Positions 47,649 to 59,607 of a DNA stretch of 64,000 nucleotides are shown here, piece after piece. Under the pieces are notes generated by a model, which worked only from the letters and a program-made list of their open reading frames with translations, had not been told where the DNA came from and did not search any database. Origin of the DNA: Pestalotiopsis fici W106-1. Lineage: Eukaryota > Ascomycota > Sordariomycetes > Amphisphaeriales > Sporocadaceae. Positions within the stretch are counted from its first letter, which is position 1. The number at the start of each line of letters is the position of its first letter. Made by a program: the position numbers and the translations under genes. The DNA lies in assembly GCF_000516985.1 (NCBI RefSeq), contig NW_006917094.1:1736001-1800000 (forward strand), written 5' to 3'.

Positions 47649-49490
47649 TTATTGCTTGGCGGTATCCAGGTACGCGAGCTTGGCGTTGGACGCGGCGACT
47701 TGGCCGTGCGTGACACCATGCTCGACCTCAGCCAATTGAGCACCAAACCCCGACGTCTGATAGCTGCGGAAGTTCCAAACGGAGACGCCCTTGTAGAACA
47801 TTTCATCGAGCTCCTCCAAGCTGCGGAAGCCGGTCTCAGGGTATACGAAAAAGGTCCAAAGTGCCGCCGCGATGGAGAAACTGCCGTAAACGAAACCGAC
47901 ACGTCCTTGTAGGTTGCCATAGCCTTCATCCTGCATAAAGGGATTGACAAAAGTGACTAGAATCGACACGCAGAAGCCGGCAAATGTGGCAACGGTAATC
48001 GTCTTTTCTCGAAGTTGCAGAGTCGGCACTTCTGCAGTCACGATCCAGACGCTTTTCCAGTCCCAGTCAGCCGAGCTCATGAACACACCAGAGTTGTGAA
48101 ATGACAACGTAGACTTACCAACTGCTCCAGCCCACAGCTGCCGAAAACTGCCAGATGAATAAGGCGGCGATGGCTCCATTTGTTCCAGCTTGGTTGTTTG
48201 CAAAGCTGTAGCCTTTGACAAGGGAGACCACATACATGCAAATGGCCATGACCAGGGCGTTGATGATGAGAATCCAGCGACGGCCGAAACGGTCAGGAAG
48301 GTAAAAGGCAAAGGCGCTGGCAATCGTCTGGACAAACAAGAGCAGGACGATAATCTGGTACTCATTTTGGACACCAATTGCCTGGAAGAACACTACAGCA
48401 TAAGAGGACATGAACGAACTGCCCTGGGCCTGCTGCAAGCACTGCATGCCGGTAGCAATCAGCGTTCGACGCAGGTTGGTTCCCCTTTTTGACACTGCAT
48501 TAGCTCATCGCGTGAGTAATTTTGGGGGTTGTCCACTCACCTGAAGCATTCTATCCAGTTCCCACTGAATCGACTCTTGTTCTCTTCTTCTGAGGCATTG
48601 ATCAACTCATCTCCTGCTCAATCATGTCGCGCGGCATGTTGGACCGTAAAATCATTAGAGAATCTAGGGCTTCTGCTGAGCGACCTTTGCCGAGCAGCCA
48701 TCTGGGACTTTCAGGGATGAAAAAGGACCCGGGGATATAAACAATCGGGATGATGAATTGCAAAATGATGGTAAGGCGGTATGCCCACTGGTCAGTACGC
48801 TCATGCATGCCCCAATTACAAGTGTTGATGAGCACTGCACCAACGCCAATGGAAAATTGGTAACAGTTGATGAGCGTGCCTCTAATGGATAATGGGGCGA
48901 CTTCGGCCAGATAGGCAGGAACGGTGTTGGCGAGTACTCCCAGGGCCAAGGCGTTGACGATTCGTCCAGCAACGATTTGCCAGTACGAGCTGATGGCCGT
49001 ACTCTGGATGAGAATGCCAATTACAGACACTACCGATGATCCACGAAAGGTATTGAGCCGACCGTACTTGCTGCCCAGGAATCCAGAGATGAGCGCGCCT
49101 ATTGCAAGACCTGCGGTCGGAGGTGCGCTGCCCACAGATTGCCAGACCGAAGGAATCGTATAAGAGTCGGTAGTCTCGTCGTAAACGCCGAATTGCTTCT
49201 TAAACTCCGCCATACCCAGCATTCCGGACCAGAAACCATAATCTTGAATGTTGCGCACGTTAGAAGCGGCTCGTAGCAGTGGTAATAGGAGAGAGAGGCG
49301 GAATTGTATCGAACATACCTGCACCGAATCCAAGGCCGCCCAACTAAGAATATGGTAGTCAGAATCTTGATAATTGATCACAATGAAGGTCTGAGGAAAT
49401 GCTTACCGAACAGAAAATGGAAGCTATAAAGAGCCTCCAGGTCATCTCTTTGCAGAGATCTGCCTCCCGGATTCTTGCCAGGATCCCCAT
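47649..49490 (-). CDS. Maltose/alpha-glucoside permease-like MFS sugar transporter with a frameshift
   Basis: Twelve-helix sugar:proton symporter of the major facilitator superfamily. Exons 49490-49407, 49343-49319, 49242-48541, 48484-48119 and 48051-47649 carry canonical sites and would give about 526 aa. Family signs are GSKYGRLNTFRG after helix 2, RIVNALALGVLANTVPAYLAEVAP, PESPRWLLGKGR, the central MQCLQQAQGSSF helix and PETGFRSLEELDEMF at the end of helix 12. Exon 3 is one base short: near 48600-48615 the frame that ends ...DMIEQEMS meets TGA, while the next frame continues ...ELINASEEENKS... to a perfect GTGAGT donor. No intron fits there. Either a single-base deletion (pseudogene) or a sequencing error. 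An alternative intron reaching the next exon would delete the cytoplasmic linker and is less convincing. Confidence 0.82.
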
Positions 49491-50041
49491 CTTCAACGAA
49501 CGTTGTGGTGGATGAATCAACTTTGTCTGATGGAGTAGCTCTGACTTGGGGTTTGGCGAAACAACTTGCTCTTGGACTCTGGGAGGCAGAAGACGGCCTT
49601 TATTACATGGTTATACTATATAGTATCGCGAGTTTAACTTGTCGTCCATTAATCGGATCTCATTGATGTTACTTACGGATGTTATTAACTGAATATGGCT
49701 TAGTCGAGGCGTTTCCTTATCAGCTTGGTCGGGTCAGCGAATCAAGAAGATAGTAATTCTTGGGGATATCGAAAAGCAAATGGGTCCATTTAGTGTCTGG
49801 TTGAAGATTGTGGTGAGTGTGTTGCTGATACCTAGCATTGACTGCCTACTTTAGTATACTTTTATTGTCTGGGGGTAGGCATCAGTGCCCCAAATTTCTC
49901 AACCACCGTTATCTTGTTTGCTCCACTCACCCATTTGTGAGGAGGATTAGTTGGAGCACAATTTAGCCGACCGGCAATTTGACTGATGCTGAGTGCGAGT
50001 CATGGTCTATTTCTACCACAATACACTAAAACTATGTTCTA
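49491..50041. other. Intergenic between sugar transporter and alpha/beta-hydrolase
   Basis: No gene seen. It should contain the transporter's promoter (minus strand) and the 3' end of the hydrolase gene. Confidence 0.5.
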
Positions 50042-51231
50042 TCATGGCACACAGCCCAGCAGCCAGCCCAGCCCGTTGCTAGCGTCTTCGACAAACTTTT
50101 TGGAAGCAGAGTGGTCTGGATAATTATACCAAAAGACGTGCGGCAACCCTTGGTACATGACAACCCGAGTCTTGATCCCATGGTCCATTCTCAGCTCTCT
50201 CTCATAGATGAGCGCATCGTCTCTCAACATGTCGGCGCCGCAAATCTGAAAGAACGTAGGTGGCAGACCGGCGTGGCCCGTCGGCCAGAGAAGAGGGCTC
50301 CAGAGAGGCGAGCTAAAGTCGGGCTCAACGGCTTCGTCATAAAAGTCCATGGAAATGCTTGACAAGGTGATGCCGTCCTTGAGGACGCCTCTGCTCTGAT
50401 AGAGATGCTTGTACCTTGCAATCAGGTCGTCCGTCAATGACTGAGGCACCAGAGATGGCGTCACGTTGAGGTAGACACCTGTCAGGGGAGGGGTCAAGCC
50501 TTCATCGCGTGCTCGATGCGTGAGAGGGATGGAGATGTGACCTCCCGCAGATGTTCCACCAAAAACAAAGCCCTTGGTAAGGTCGGCGCCCATCTCAGAG
50601 GCATGCTCGGAAAGCTGGGACTCTGTTGTCAGTGCCGTTATAACAGCTCGTGTTTGATATGCAAAGCTCACCCATTTCAGCGCGTCCCAGCAATCTTCGT
50701 ACGCCACTGGAAACTTGACTTCGGGCGACAAACGATACTCGAGGCTCACAGATATACATCTGTAGCTTTGAGTTGCTCGGATACACGTCGGCGTCTCCAT
50801 CTCGGCATTTCCAATAATGAAACCACCACCATGGACGAGGACAACCATGGGAAGGCCGCTGGCGGGCGCCTCCTCCTTGGGCCGATACACAAGCGCACGC
50901 ACGTTCGCTCCGTCGCTGACCGGAATAAAGATCTCTTCCTGGCACACTTGATGCTCTGCCTTCTTTAGAGCCTTCTGGGCGTCGGCATTGAATACAGCAT
51001 GATACCTGGCTCGTGTGGCGGGTAGGCTGCTCAACTTATAGTCCTGCCAGAATCGTGGCTTGACCTCCTGCTTCTCTGTCATCTGGGTTGTTGATTAGAT
51101 GCATGGGAAATTATAGTAGCGGCCAGAAAGGAGCATCTTAGAGGACGTCTTACCTGTACAAACTCATCATCCAAAGTTGCAAAGTGATGCCATGTTGCTG
51201 GGTCATCAATCGATGCTTGATTTTTGGCCAT
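50042..51231 (-). CDS. Alpha/beta-hydrolase fold-3 (HSL-like) esterase
   Basis: Carboxylic-ester hydrolase of the hormone-sensitive-lipase-like group, cytosolic (no signal peptide). Exons 51231-51154, 51082-50672 and 50620-50042 join in frame to 355 aa. The oxyanion motif HGGG is at 110-113, the nucleophile is Ser187 in GGTSAGG, the triad Asp is in CGADMLRDDA and the triad His in GLPHVFWY. The first exon (26 codons) was added because it ends in a canonical donor directly before the second ATG. Intron 2 is 51 bp, a multiple of three, and contains no stop, so retention would insert 17 residues just before the Ser187 strand. Many fungal clusters carry such esterases, and it sits next to the Zn2Cys6 regulator with a shared 620-base promoter region. 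Confidence 0.88.
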
Positions 51232-51851
51232 TCTCACAAGTGGTACTCAAAACTGTTGATTGTGAAGATGAATCTCGAAGAATGCGTGATGGTGATTGCA
51301 AAAGATGAGGCGTCGATTGTGATGTAGTGGACTGCACTACTATAATTTTCCCGTTTTTGTATCTACGCATTATTATGGTTATGGGTAGTCAAAGTGTCTA
51401 GTAGAGGATCTTCCAAAATGATTGTATACTCCACCCTATCGTCCATCAGTGACATGACTTGCTGTGACAGAGTGGCATACGGAATCTGTCTCAATCTGCC
51501 AGGGACCTGTAGTAAGCGCACTGGGAAACACTACATACGCTATACCAGTACCTAACGAACAGCTTAGTTCAGTCTCCAATGCCTAATAGTGTGCGCTAGT
51601 CCGGCCCCAGTCCTTCTGTATCCACTATCGACGTTATCTGAGTACCCTGCAAATGTACATTGGAGCCGCGGCTAATTCGCATGGGCACGAATTAGATCTG
51701 GATACTTGATCACTTTATCGCCGTCGCCGTCGCCGTCGGCCTCTCTTAATCATCACCCTTGCTGCCCAGTTATGTTGATGCCAGCTGGTTGCACTATCGC
51801 ATTGCCATCTTCACCTCACGTCGGCGAATTAGCCGCGGGTTCGCCAAATAA
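51232..51851. other. Shared divergent promoter region of hydrolase and Zn2Cys6 regulator
   Basis: No gene seen. A CCGTCG triplet-type repeat lies at 51718-51738, just upstream of the regulator's start. The divergent layout would allow joint control of both genes. Confidence 0.5.
51718..51738 (+). repeat. CGCCGT tandem hexamer repeat in promoter region
   Basis: Three consecutive hexamer units made of CGC and CGT triplets, about 115 bases before the regulator's start codon. It could be a 5' leader microsatellite or a repeated protein-binding site; nothing more can be said. Confidence 0.45.
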
Positions 51852-53744
51852 ATGCCATCAGCAATGCTGGGCTCGACATCTTCGTCGTCAGCTGCGAATG
51901 GCACCTCGACGACAGGCCCACCCGACCCCAAGCGGTCACGTCTCGGATGTTGGATCTGTCGGGAGAAAAAGGTCAAATGCGATGAGGCACACCCGAGATG
52001 CGGAAGATGCGTCCGCTTGGCCAGAGACTGCAGCTATGCGCCCCGCTCGCGGAAGAAGTACGTGAGGCGGAAGAAGTCAAGCCAGCTACCTATACCTACT
52101 ACTCCTAACGACTGCCAAGACGACATCCCGACACCAAATTCGAGGCCCGCGGAACGACTTGATATCTCGTCTAGCACAGGGTACTATGAGACGTTCTCTA
52201 GTCAGCTTGATGCACTTCCCGCTGATCAAAGGAGCCAGGCGTGTTCTCATGAGCAGCGCCTAAGTGTACCCGTAGCCACACCCACACCCACTCCCACCGG
52301 GCAGGTGAGCAGTCGGCATCTGTATGAGCACCATTCATCACCTGTGTCTGTGGCCTTGCCAGATCTCTCGCTGTCGCCGGCATGCCTAGAGATATTGGAC
52401 CCATCGGATTACGATGCAATTCGGTTCTTCCGCTCCGGACTGTCGGGGGCTATAGACACAAAGGTGCCGGAGCACAGCGGCCCCGCCATACTGTGGACAC
52501 TGGCACACAAGAATCAGATGGTGTTGCACACAGTCTGTGCACTAGGAGGGCGCAATCTGTGCAATCAGAAGCATATGCCCGACGCCGAAAAGCAGACTCG
52601 GCAGGCCAGAGCCGTCGAGCACTACGCAGCGGGACTACGCCTTCTTGTTACTGCCACGGAGCACATTCACGAGACGCGCGACTTTGACTATATCCTCGGC
52701 GCCCTCTGGCTCATGATCGTCTATGAACAGAAGTATGGCGATGGCTGCGGAACCGGGCTGATTGCTCACCTCCATGGCGCCACGTCGCTTCTACAGAGTC
52801 GCATGCGGAACCTCCGACATATACTAGAACAAACTGAGCTATGTGACCCAACGCTGTCAGGCACCGCGGGTTTGGGATCTAGTATCGAGCCGCAACATTT
52901 ATCTCCCGTCGCCACGCGGATAATAGTGTGGATCTCATTGATTGACGGAGCGGCAGCCCTCAACGGGTTCGGCGGCGCATTCAACGACCTGCTCGCCGAG
53001 GCCATCTTTGACGCGCACAGCGACACAGCCCTTGCTCGGATACAAGGCTTCAGCGCACTTCAGAAACACTCAAACTTGGTGTACCAGGAGGTATGGGGCA
53101 CGGCATATCCGCAAAGCCAGCTGCTAGAAGATCTGGAGAGTAGCCAGCTCTTTTATCTGTATGCTGAAGCTAGTCAGCTGCGCTGCTTCCTCGCCAAGCT
53201 CTGCAGGCCTGAAGCTGCCACTCAGTTGGACGTCAGAGATCGCTTCGAAATGGTGGCCAAGGCCATGCGGAACGTCGAGTCAAGATACAGCGAACTATTT
53301 GCTGCAGCGAGTTTGCTGGACACCCCGGCAGAGGGATCTCATAAGAGGTTTGTAATGAATGTTCGCTTCATCATCCCTTTTTACTACGCGGTTGTGCTTT
53401 GCTTCTTTCGTCTTACTCGAGCCGACGCGGCGCTATGTGCAAAGCAACGTCGTGCATTGCAGGAAATCATGACCTTGGCATTCCAGTCCCATCGCGATGC
53501 AGGGACGCAGGCGGTTACACGGATGGCATGGCCGCTGTTCATAGCAGCACTGGAATCTGACGATGCTCTTCATCGGGGTTGGATCGTGGAACAATTCGAG
53601 CTGATGGCGGTAGAAGGGGAAAACTATCGCCGTGCTCGTGAAGCGCTACGCATTGCCCTCTCCGAGCAGCGCCCCCACGAGAGGCGAGTAAGCTATTGGG
53701 ATGTGATGACCAAGAATGATGTAGATCGATTTGTGATTGTGTAG
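51852..53744 (+). CDS. Zn2Cys6 transcription factor
   Basis: Nuclear DNA-binding regulator encoded by a single uninterrupted frame of 630 aa. The binuclear zinc cluster at residues 33-60 has the spacing C-x2-C-x6-C-x6-C-x2-C-x6-C (Cys33, 36, 43, 50, 53, 60), followed by a basic stretch (RSRKKYVRRKK). The remaining part is helical and resembles the fungal-specific TF domain of the type found with many metabolic regulators (CALGGRN, then LLVTATEHIHETRDFDYILGAL). No leucine zipper was obvious. It lies between an esterase and a DUF1479 protein, close to two P450s and an exporter, which makes it a candidate local pathway regulator; targets are unknown. Confidence 0.92.
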   Translation: MPSAMLGSTSSSSAANGTSTTGPPDPKRSRLGCWICREKKVKCDEAHPRCGRCVRLARDCSYAPRSRKKYVRRKKSSQLPIPTTPNDCQDDIPTPNSRPAERLDISSSTGYYETFSSQLDALPADQRSQACSHEQRLSVPVATPTPTPTGQVSSRHLYEHHSSPVSVALPDLSLSPACLEILDPSDYDAIRFFRSGLSGAIDTKVPEHSGPAILWTLAHKNQMVLHTVCALGGRNLCNQKHMPDAEKQTRQARAVEHYAAGLRLLVTATEHIHETRDFDYILGALWLMIVYEQKYGDGCGTGLIAHLHGATSLLQSRMRNLRHILEQTELCDPTLSGTAGLGSSIEPQHLSPVATRIIVWISLIDGAAALNGFGGAFNDLLAEAIFDAHSDTALARIQGFSALQKHSNLVYQEVWGTAYPQSQLLEDLESSQLFYLYAEASQLRCFLAKLCRPEAATQLDVRDRFEMVAKAMRNVESRYSELFAAASLLDTPAEGSHKRFVMNVRFIIPFYYAVVLCFFRLTRADAALCAKQRRALQEIMTLAFQSHRDAGTQAVTRMAWPLFIAALESDDALHRGWIVEQFELMAVEGENYRRAREALRIALSEQRPHERRVSYWDVMTKNDVDRFVIV

Positions 53745-54662
53745 ACTGCAATTCTACATCATCTGCTACCTGTAGCGTAGCTTGATCTGTAAGTCCTGTG
53801 ACTTGGAAGCCATTACAATTATGAAATAAAACTGGTATGGCGCGGCTCAGTACTTGCCAAAAAGCCATTCTGTCACAAAATGTTTCTGCTACTTGCCACG
53901 ATGGAGGGATGTTCTGAGATGCTTCATTACTGGCCAGCACCATTATGCCTCTAATTGGATACATGATATGGTAACTCAATGATTGGCGATAATGCGTGCA
54001 TATGCCCGAGACCAAACCCCCAGTACCCGAAGATCCACTAGACATAGCGGCTTTGTGGCCCCTGTTTCCCCACATCGGCTACCTAGCAGTTTCTCGAAAT
54101 TGCCGACCGCCTAATTCATCTTTACAGGTCTTTATCAATACATGGTACATTATAGTTCTTGAGTGTGAAGAGCGATATGTGGAAGGGATCCTAGAGTCGA
54201 CAACGGTTGAGATAATGATGATTTGCGCTTGTCCCATTGCACCAATCCCCAACGTAATTTCGAGTGTTTATTGATTCCACGTTTTGAATCCCTGAGACTC
54301 TAAGAGACATGACCTCGGCTGTGAAAGTGCGAGCGCATCCAGGCCCATAACTACTAGGTATGTGAAAATGTGAAGCAGGACATATTTAGTGTCGGTAAAA
54401 CTGTATAAACTATGACATGATGAGTGGAGCGGTTGGCATCAATCTCCATGCCTCAAAGCCGCATCGTCTCGCGCATCAGGGACCGAATCCATAAGTGTCA
54501 TGGTATATAGCTCCCAGAACACCACTTTTTGGAGATGGAGCAAGCATCTATGATTATAAGAATAACGAATATTGAACTCTTCCAAGCCAAGACGAGCTAA
54601 TATCCCAATCAGACGGCTTCATTCAAACGGATGCCAAACTTGCTCTGTCACTCTTGCTCATC
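53745..54662. other. Intergenic between regulator and DUF1479 gene
   Basis: No supportable gene. The minus-strand frame at 53539-54075 overlaps the 3' end of the regulator and has no domain. Confidence 0.5.
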
Positions 54663-56150
54663 ATGCCTTCTGCTGTTGCGCAACAACAGTCAACGTGAGT
54701 AGATGCAGAAGTAGCCAGGTCTGGAATCCATTAGCTAACAAACCCCACCATCATGTAGTGTGCAACTCCTTCCCAAGAGATTTGCCGTGTTGAAGCAGAG
54801 TCTGGTCAAACCAGAGCATCGTGAACAGGTCATCCAGTCATATCAGTCTCTCGTGAAGGTCTTGGAGACGGAGACCGCTCGCATCAAAGAACACGGCTCC
54901 GCTCTAATACCAGAGATTGAGTTCGATGTGGTCAGAAAAAACGGTCAGTCTTGGCTTTTCTCGCTTTACTTGGTATGCGCGCTGGTCACTGACCTGCCCA
55001 CCTTTGATCAGGCGGCTCTCTCCCTTTGGACTTTGCGGAACTCGTGCGTGACCGCGGCTGCGTCATACTCCGCGGCGTGGTGAGCCAGCAACAGGCGTCT
55101 ACATGGGAGGCGCAGCTCAAGGACTACGTGCGTCGTCACCCTGGGGTCGGCGGCTTCCCACAGCACCGACCTGCCGGGTGGAACATCTTTTGGACAAGGC
55201 CTCAGGTGGAGATGAGATCGCATCCGTCCGTCATAGCGGCCATGAAGTGTGTCTCGAGGCTCTGGCATGTATCAGACCCCTCCACGCCCATTGATCTCGA
55301 CAGCCAAGTCGTCTACCCGGACCGTATCCGCATTCGGTACCCGTCGCAAGACCCCGACGCGTTCCCGCTGGCACCGCACCTCGACAGCGGCGCCACGGAA
55401 CGTTGGGTGGACGAAGAGTACCGCAAGAACTACGCGGCCATCTTCCGGGGCGACTGGCAGGACTGGGACGGCTGGGCGGCCGATCATCGCGTTGATGCCA
55501 AGCCCGATCTATACCAGACGGGCATTGCGTGCTCGGCGTGGCGAAGCCTCCAGGGCTGGCTGTCGCTCTCCCATACCGACACTGGCGAGGGCACGCTCCG
55601 CCTGCTGCCGAACCTCAAGGCGTCCGTGGCTTACATCATGCTGCGCCCGCTCTTTGAGACGGAGGAGTTCGACGACAGCCTGCCCACGTTCCCCGGCGCG
55701 GTCCCCGGTAATACGCAACTCTTCCCAACCTCTGAGCACCACCCCCACCTTGCCCTCGACGAGGCCATCATTGGCATCCCGCCGGTGCGGCCGGGGGACT
55801 ACGTCTTTTGGCACTGCGACCTGGTCCATGGTGTCGACCAGGTCCATCGAGGACAGGCTGACTCGAGTGTCTTTTACAACGCCTGTAATCCTCTCACGCC
55901 CTACAACGTGCAGTCGCTCGTCTCGACTCGGGCATCTTTCGAGGCCGGCGATGTTCCAGTAGACTTTACCAGGTCCCACAAGGGCGAGAGAGAGTACGAG
56001 CATGACGATTGTGGTGCGAAGAAGGAGCACGTCATGTGTGAAGCTGGTCTTCAAGCATTGGGACTTTTACAATTTGATGAATATGAGGAAGGAATTACGG
56101 AAGGGCAGAAAGACGTGCGCAAGCTGGCGAATCACATGCTCGGCCTGTGA
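54663..56150 (+). CDS. DUF1479 protein (phytanoyl-CoA-dioxygenase-like fold)
   Basis: Predicted Fe(II)/2-oxoglutarate-type dioxygenase of the DUF1479 family, which includes Candida Gig2 and bacterial YbiU. Biochemical function is not well established. Exons 54663-54694, 54759-54943 and 55012-56150 join in frame to 451 aa, close to the family's length. The iron-binding facial triad is visible as His195-x-Asp197 (PHLDSG) and His345 (CDLVHGVDQ), with the strand GDYVFWHCDLVHG in between as usual. The GC-rich exon 3 produces long shadow frames on both strands. Position between a Zn2Cys6 regulator and two P450s suggests a tailoring or metabolic oxygenase role; that is inference. The short first exon was chosen because its ATG and donor keep frame. 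Confidence 0.88.
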
Positions 56151-56483
56151 AAGGTTTTGAAATCGAACCTGTCGAATGAGCCTGGCCTGGCGGTAAAGGG
56201 CATCTAGTATTTGTGAATCAATGTCATGTTTGACTGATTGGACATTTTCAATGGACAGGATTGACAACGTTGAAGCCTCCTTTCGGGGTTGTGAGCACCC
56301 AAGGGTTATTGTGCTTAGAACAATCATCCTAAGAAGACCATCAAAGTGGACGACTGAGCGGAGAACTGCATTCTAAGCTCAGCATATCCGTGTCGCCTTT
56401 TTACTGTTTGCCTTTATTACTGAAAGTGAAGCCACCTGTCAACATGATGCTGATTTGAGATGACTCCTAGAGTGTTTTCAGCC
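56151..56483. other. Short convergent intergenic region
   Basis: 3' regions of the DUF1479 gene (plus) and the CYP68-like P450 (minus). No gene seen. Confidence 0.5.
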
Positions 56484-58287
56484 CTACAGATTATCGATAC
56501 TCAGTTCCTCCTCTCGTCTGCGGATCTCGAGTCGCCTGTGGGGGTCTGCGATCAGGTTGAATCCATGAACCACAATCTCCGGTTCTTCGCCTTCGATGAG
56601 CCTCCAGTCGTACTTTAGAAGGATATGACATAATATGATCTTGATCTCATTAGAGGCAAAGAAGCGACCGGGGCATGCGTGTTGGCCATGACCAAAGCCT
56701 AGGTGATTCTGACCCGTCGAGACGAATTGCGAAGTATTCTCTTTGCCTTTTTCTTGCCGAAGCTTGAAGAAACGATATCCATCAAATGTATATGGATCGG
56801 GATAGACTTGGGGATCCCAGTGCCGCGTCGAAGCCACGGCTAGCAGAGTGCCACGAGGGATGCGCGTGCCGTCCGCAAGCGTCACATCCTCCAGGGCCAG
56901 TCGTTGGAGAGATGCTGTTCCATGCTGCTGTTAGTTGAAATTTGAGAATAGAATGGTTGGAGATCCACGAACTGTCATTAATCGGCCTCAGCCTCTGGAC
57001 CTCCTTGAGAACACTGTCCATGAGCTTAAGTTCGTACAAACATGTTTTCTTCCACCCATCCTTGCCCAGGACCTTGATTGCTTCTTGCCGCAGAGGTTCG
57101 ATGTACTCTGGATGCTGGGCGAGGTCAAACATGACCTGAGTAACCATATCGGCAGTGGTGTGAATGGCAACAAAGGATAGCGTTAACTGCACGTGTACTG
57201 GGTTGTATTTGCGGCCCTTTGCCATCTGGTCAAACCATTCTATGGCATCCGTGTAGTTGCGTCGTGTGCCGCGGACCGTTGCGTCCCGTCGATTCTTGAG
57301 CACACTGCCAAGCAATTCTTCGGCTTCCTTGACCAGACTGATCAGTGCGCGGCCATGCGGGAGAAAGCGGATAACGAAGGGACGTAACAGCCCTGGCCAA
57401 GCCTTGAGTTCTAGCGCCGCCTTCGTGATGTGGTGTGTATATGTTGTCGTAATGCGAAGCCAATCTGGGTCGCGGCAAAGTTCCTCACCAAGAAAGAGGC
57501 GGGAAGATACCTGGGCCACGGCTTGAAGGATAACTGAATGCAAAGGTACCGCGTGCCATTCTACTCAACAGTCAGCTAATCAGCTTAGTGACAAAACATT
57601 GGTTTGCGGATCGGGAGACTGGCCTTTGTTGTTGGTGAATTGCTGCTTGAGGGTCATGGACGTTTCGTCCGAGAGGGGTTTGGTTATAGCATCTACAGGC
57701 ATGGCTCATTAGTATAACTAGGACGACAAGAAAAAAAGAAGCATGTCAATTGTATGATCATAAGGATAAACAGCATACTTAGAGCTGGTGTGATCTTGGC
57801 TTTCACCACGTCTTGAACTATGTTTCTGCCGTATGCGAATTCGTAGAAGGCTTCGAATCCAGGTGACTTCACATCGACAATCTGTCTTTCAATCAGCAAG
57901 TCGTAGCCCGTGGAGATTCGAGTAGCATCGAACCTGAGCGATAGCCCGAACGTGACTAAGGTTGTCAAGGTTACGAAGCTCCTGAGTGTAAGCAGGTGAA
58001 AAGATGAGAGTGGAACCATGATCCGTAAGAATTCTGAACGGCTTGCCGTTGAATTTCTCGAGCCCGTTGCGGAGTAGTTGTCGGCCATTGATAATAAAGT
58101 TCTTTTTCACGCGTGCATCGGAGAGCTCAAATGGTCGTCTCCCATTTATTGTAGGGAAAGCACTGCTTGAATTCCTACTAGAAGAGATGATTGCCAGAAG
58201 TATAGCAGTCGCAGTTGAAAAGAAAAGAGCGGCTAAAATCTGGAAAGACGAGTTGTCGGTCCCCGTCATTCTTGCAAAGAAATCCAT
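56484..58287 (-). CDS. Cytochrome P450 monooxygenase (CYP68/ent-kaurene-oxidase-like)
   Basis: ER-anchored heme monooxygenase. Exons 58287-57934, 57881-57779, 57692-57624, 57560-56973 and 56914-56484 join in frame to 514 aa. The N-terminal anchor is at about residues 15-37. PGFEAFYEF and KEWHAVPL are typical of the group that includes ent-kaurene oxidase and CYP68 members. The I-helix reads AIHTTAD, the K-helix E-V-Q-R, and the heme loop FGHGQHACPGR has Cys452. Intron 3 appears to start with GC (GCCAGT) rather than GT; only this donor keeps both phase and the conserved E-W-H. Substrates of this group are often diterpenes or alkaloids, but nothing here fixes it. Oriented away from the other P450 by about 1.3 kb, same strand. 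Confidence 0.88.
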
Positions 58288-59607
58288 GGACTTTGAATGC
58301 AGCGTGGCAAAGGGGAAGGCATGGGACTACACAATTCGTCAAGGTGGGTTCGACCTAAATACTCTCAGGCAGGACATACACACATAAAACGGAACAAAGT
58401 TGAACGGAACATGGAATCATGCCGTCACGCACAAGTCTATTATCATCGATTTGTACACTTTACTGAATGCACAACCAAGCGTGGACGGGCAGGTCATAAC
58501 ACTGCCGGGAAAAATAGCTGCCGAGATAATGTGTGTTAAATTGTGTAAAATTGGGCATATCAACTAAGCTTTCAAGAGTTGTGAGCAGTCAATTTGTAGC
58601 GAGGTACCTAGTATGTATACTGCCGCAGCTGCGCCAGCACTGAGAAGCTGACCAGTTAAGGTGCAGGTGCAGTTGCAAGGTGCGAATCTAGTACTAGATG
58701 AGGAGTATTCAAAAAACAACAACGAGCAGCTGTAGCTGGACCTTCTCTCTGCAGCGTCAATATCACCACTCCTCTTCGTTCCTGGAATCATTTTCCACTA
58801 CTAGGCCGTGCCCAGTGAGTATCTGCTGTTCCTGCTAAAAAGCAAGCGCTGTAGGCCCGCTAACAAGGGCACTGCAACTGCAGTAAGTAACGACCCCTAG
58901 GTACTAGGGATGCTCGCCGAAACAGTGGGTTACACACTAAAACAGACAAGTGGGGGGCTCCTGATTTTGGGCGAGCGACCGGCAAGATGTGAATTGTTTT
59001 AGCGAGCGAGGGGTCCGAAAAGAGTACTACATGAGCTCGGTGGCAATCCGAGCTTATTGCGAGTTTCTCGCACTTTTGTCCGAGCTCGATCCGAGGGCAG
59101 CAGTCCACCGCTTCAACGTCAATTTCAGGTTCCATAGCGTATATTAGACGAAATATATTTCATTGTATAATTTCTGCCTTTGCACAGTGTGAGTCCCAAA
59201 CGGAGAAGCAGAACAACTTGCCCCTACCCCTTTTTGTCGATTGTCCAGAGTGATTCTCACATGAAAGATATCGGATTGCCATTAGTAAGGCTAGGTCAGC
59301 TTCACTTGTTGAAAGGACATGTGTGCTGAGATGAATCATTTCTGGCAGATAAGGTAGTAGGAATAATATGCGAAATAAAGATGAGATTGAAGTATGGTGC
59401 CTTTCTCCGAGTAATGATGTGTACAATTGACTCATTGACTCCTACCTCCTGTTGTAGGTACATAGCTAGTATTACTCGAGTTGTGCCCACACTATTGCAA
59501 CCACTCTGCAGCGCTCGTTACAGACCGAGGCAGAAGCCAAGTAAAAAGAAAAATAATCTCTCCATTGCCAGGAGAAGTACGTGCAGCGATCTGGTTTACC
59601 ATTTGAA
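58288..59607. other. Intergenic between the two right-hand P450 genes
   Basis: No supportable gene. Short frames at 58860-59135 and 59160-59490 have no domain. Confidence 0.5.

Noticed and set aside
48541..48610. Explaining the permease frame break by an intron
   Set aside because: Every GT-AG pair that restores phase is under 40 bases, leads into a stop, or removes the conserved linker.
53539..54075. Minus-strand 178-codon frame at the 3' end of the Zn2Cys6 gene
   Set aside because: It overlaps the regulator's coding end and has no domain.
55249..55962. Plus-strand 237-codon frame inside the DUF1479 gene
   Set aside because: Arg/Ser-rich alternative frame of a GC-rich exon; the other frame carries the conserved iron-binding motifs.
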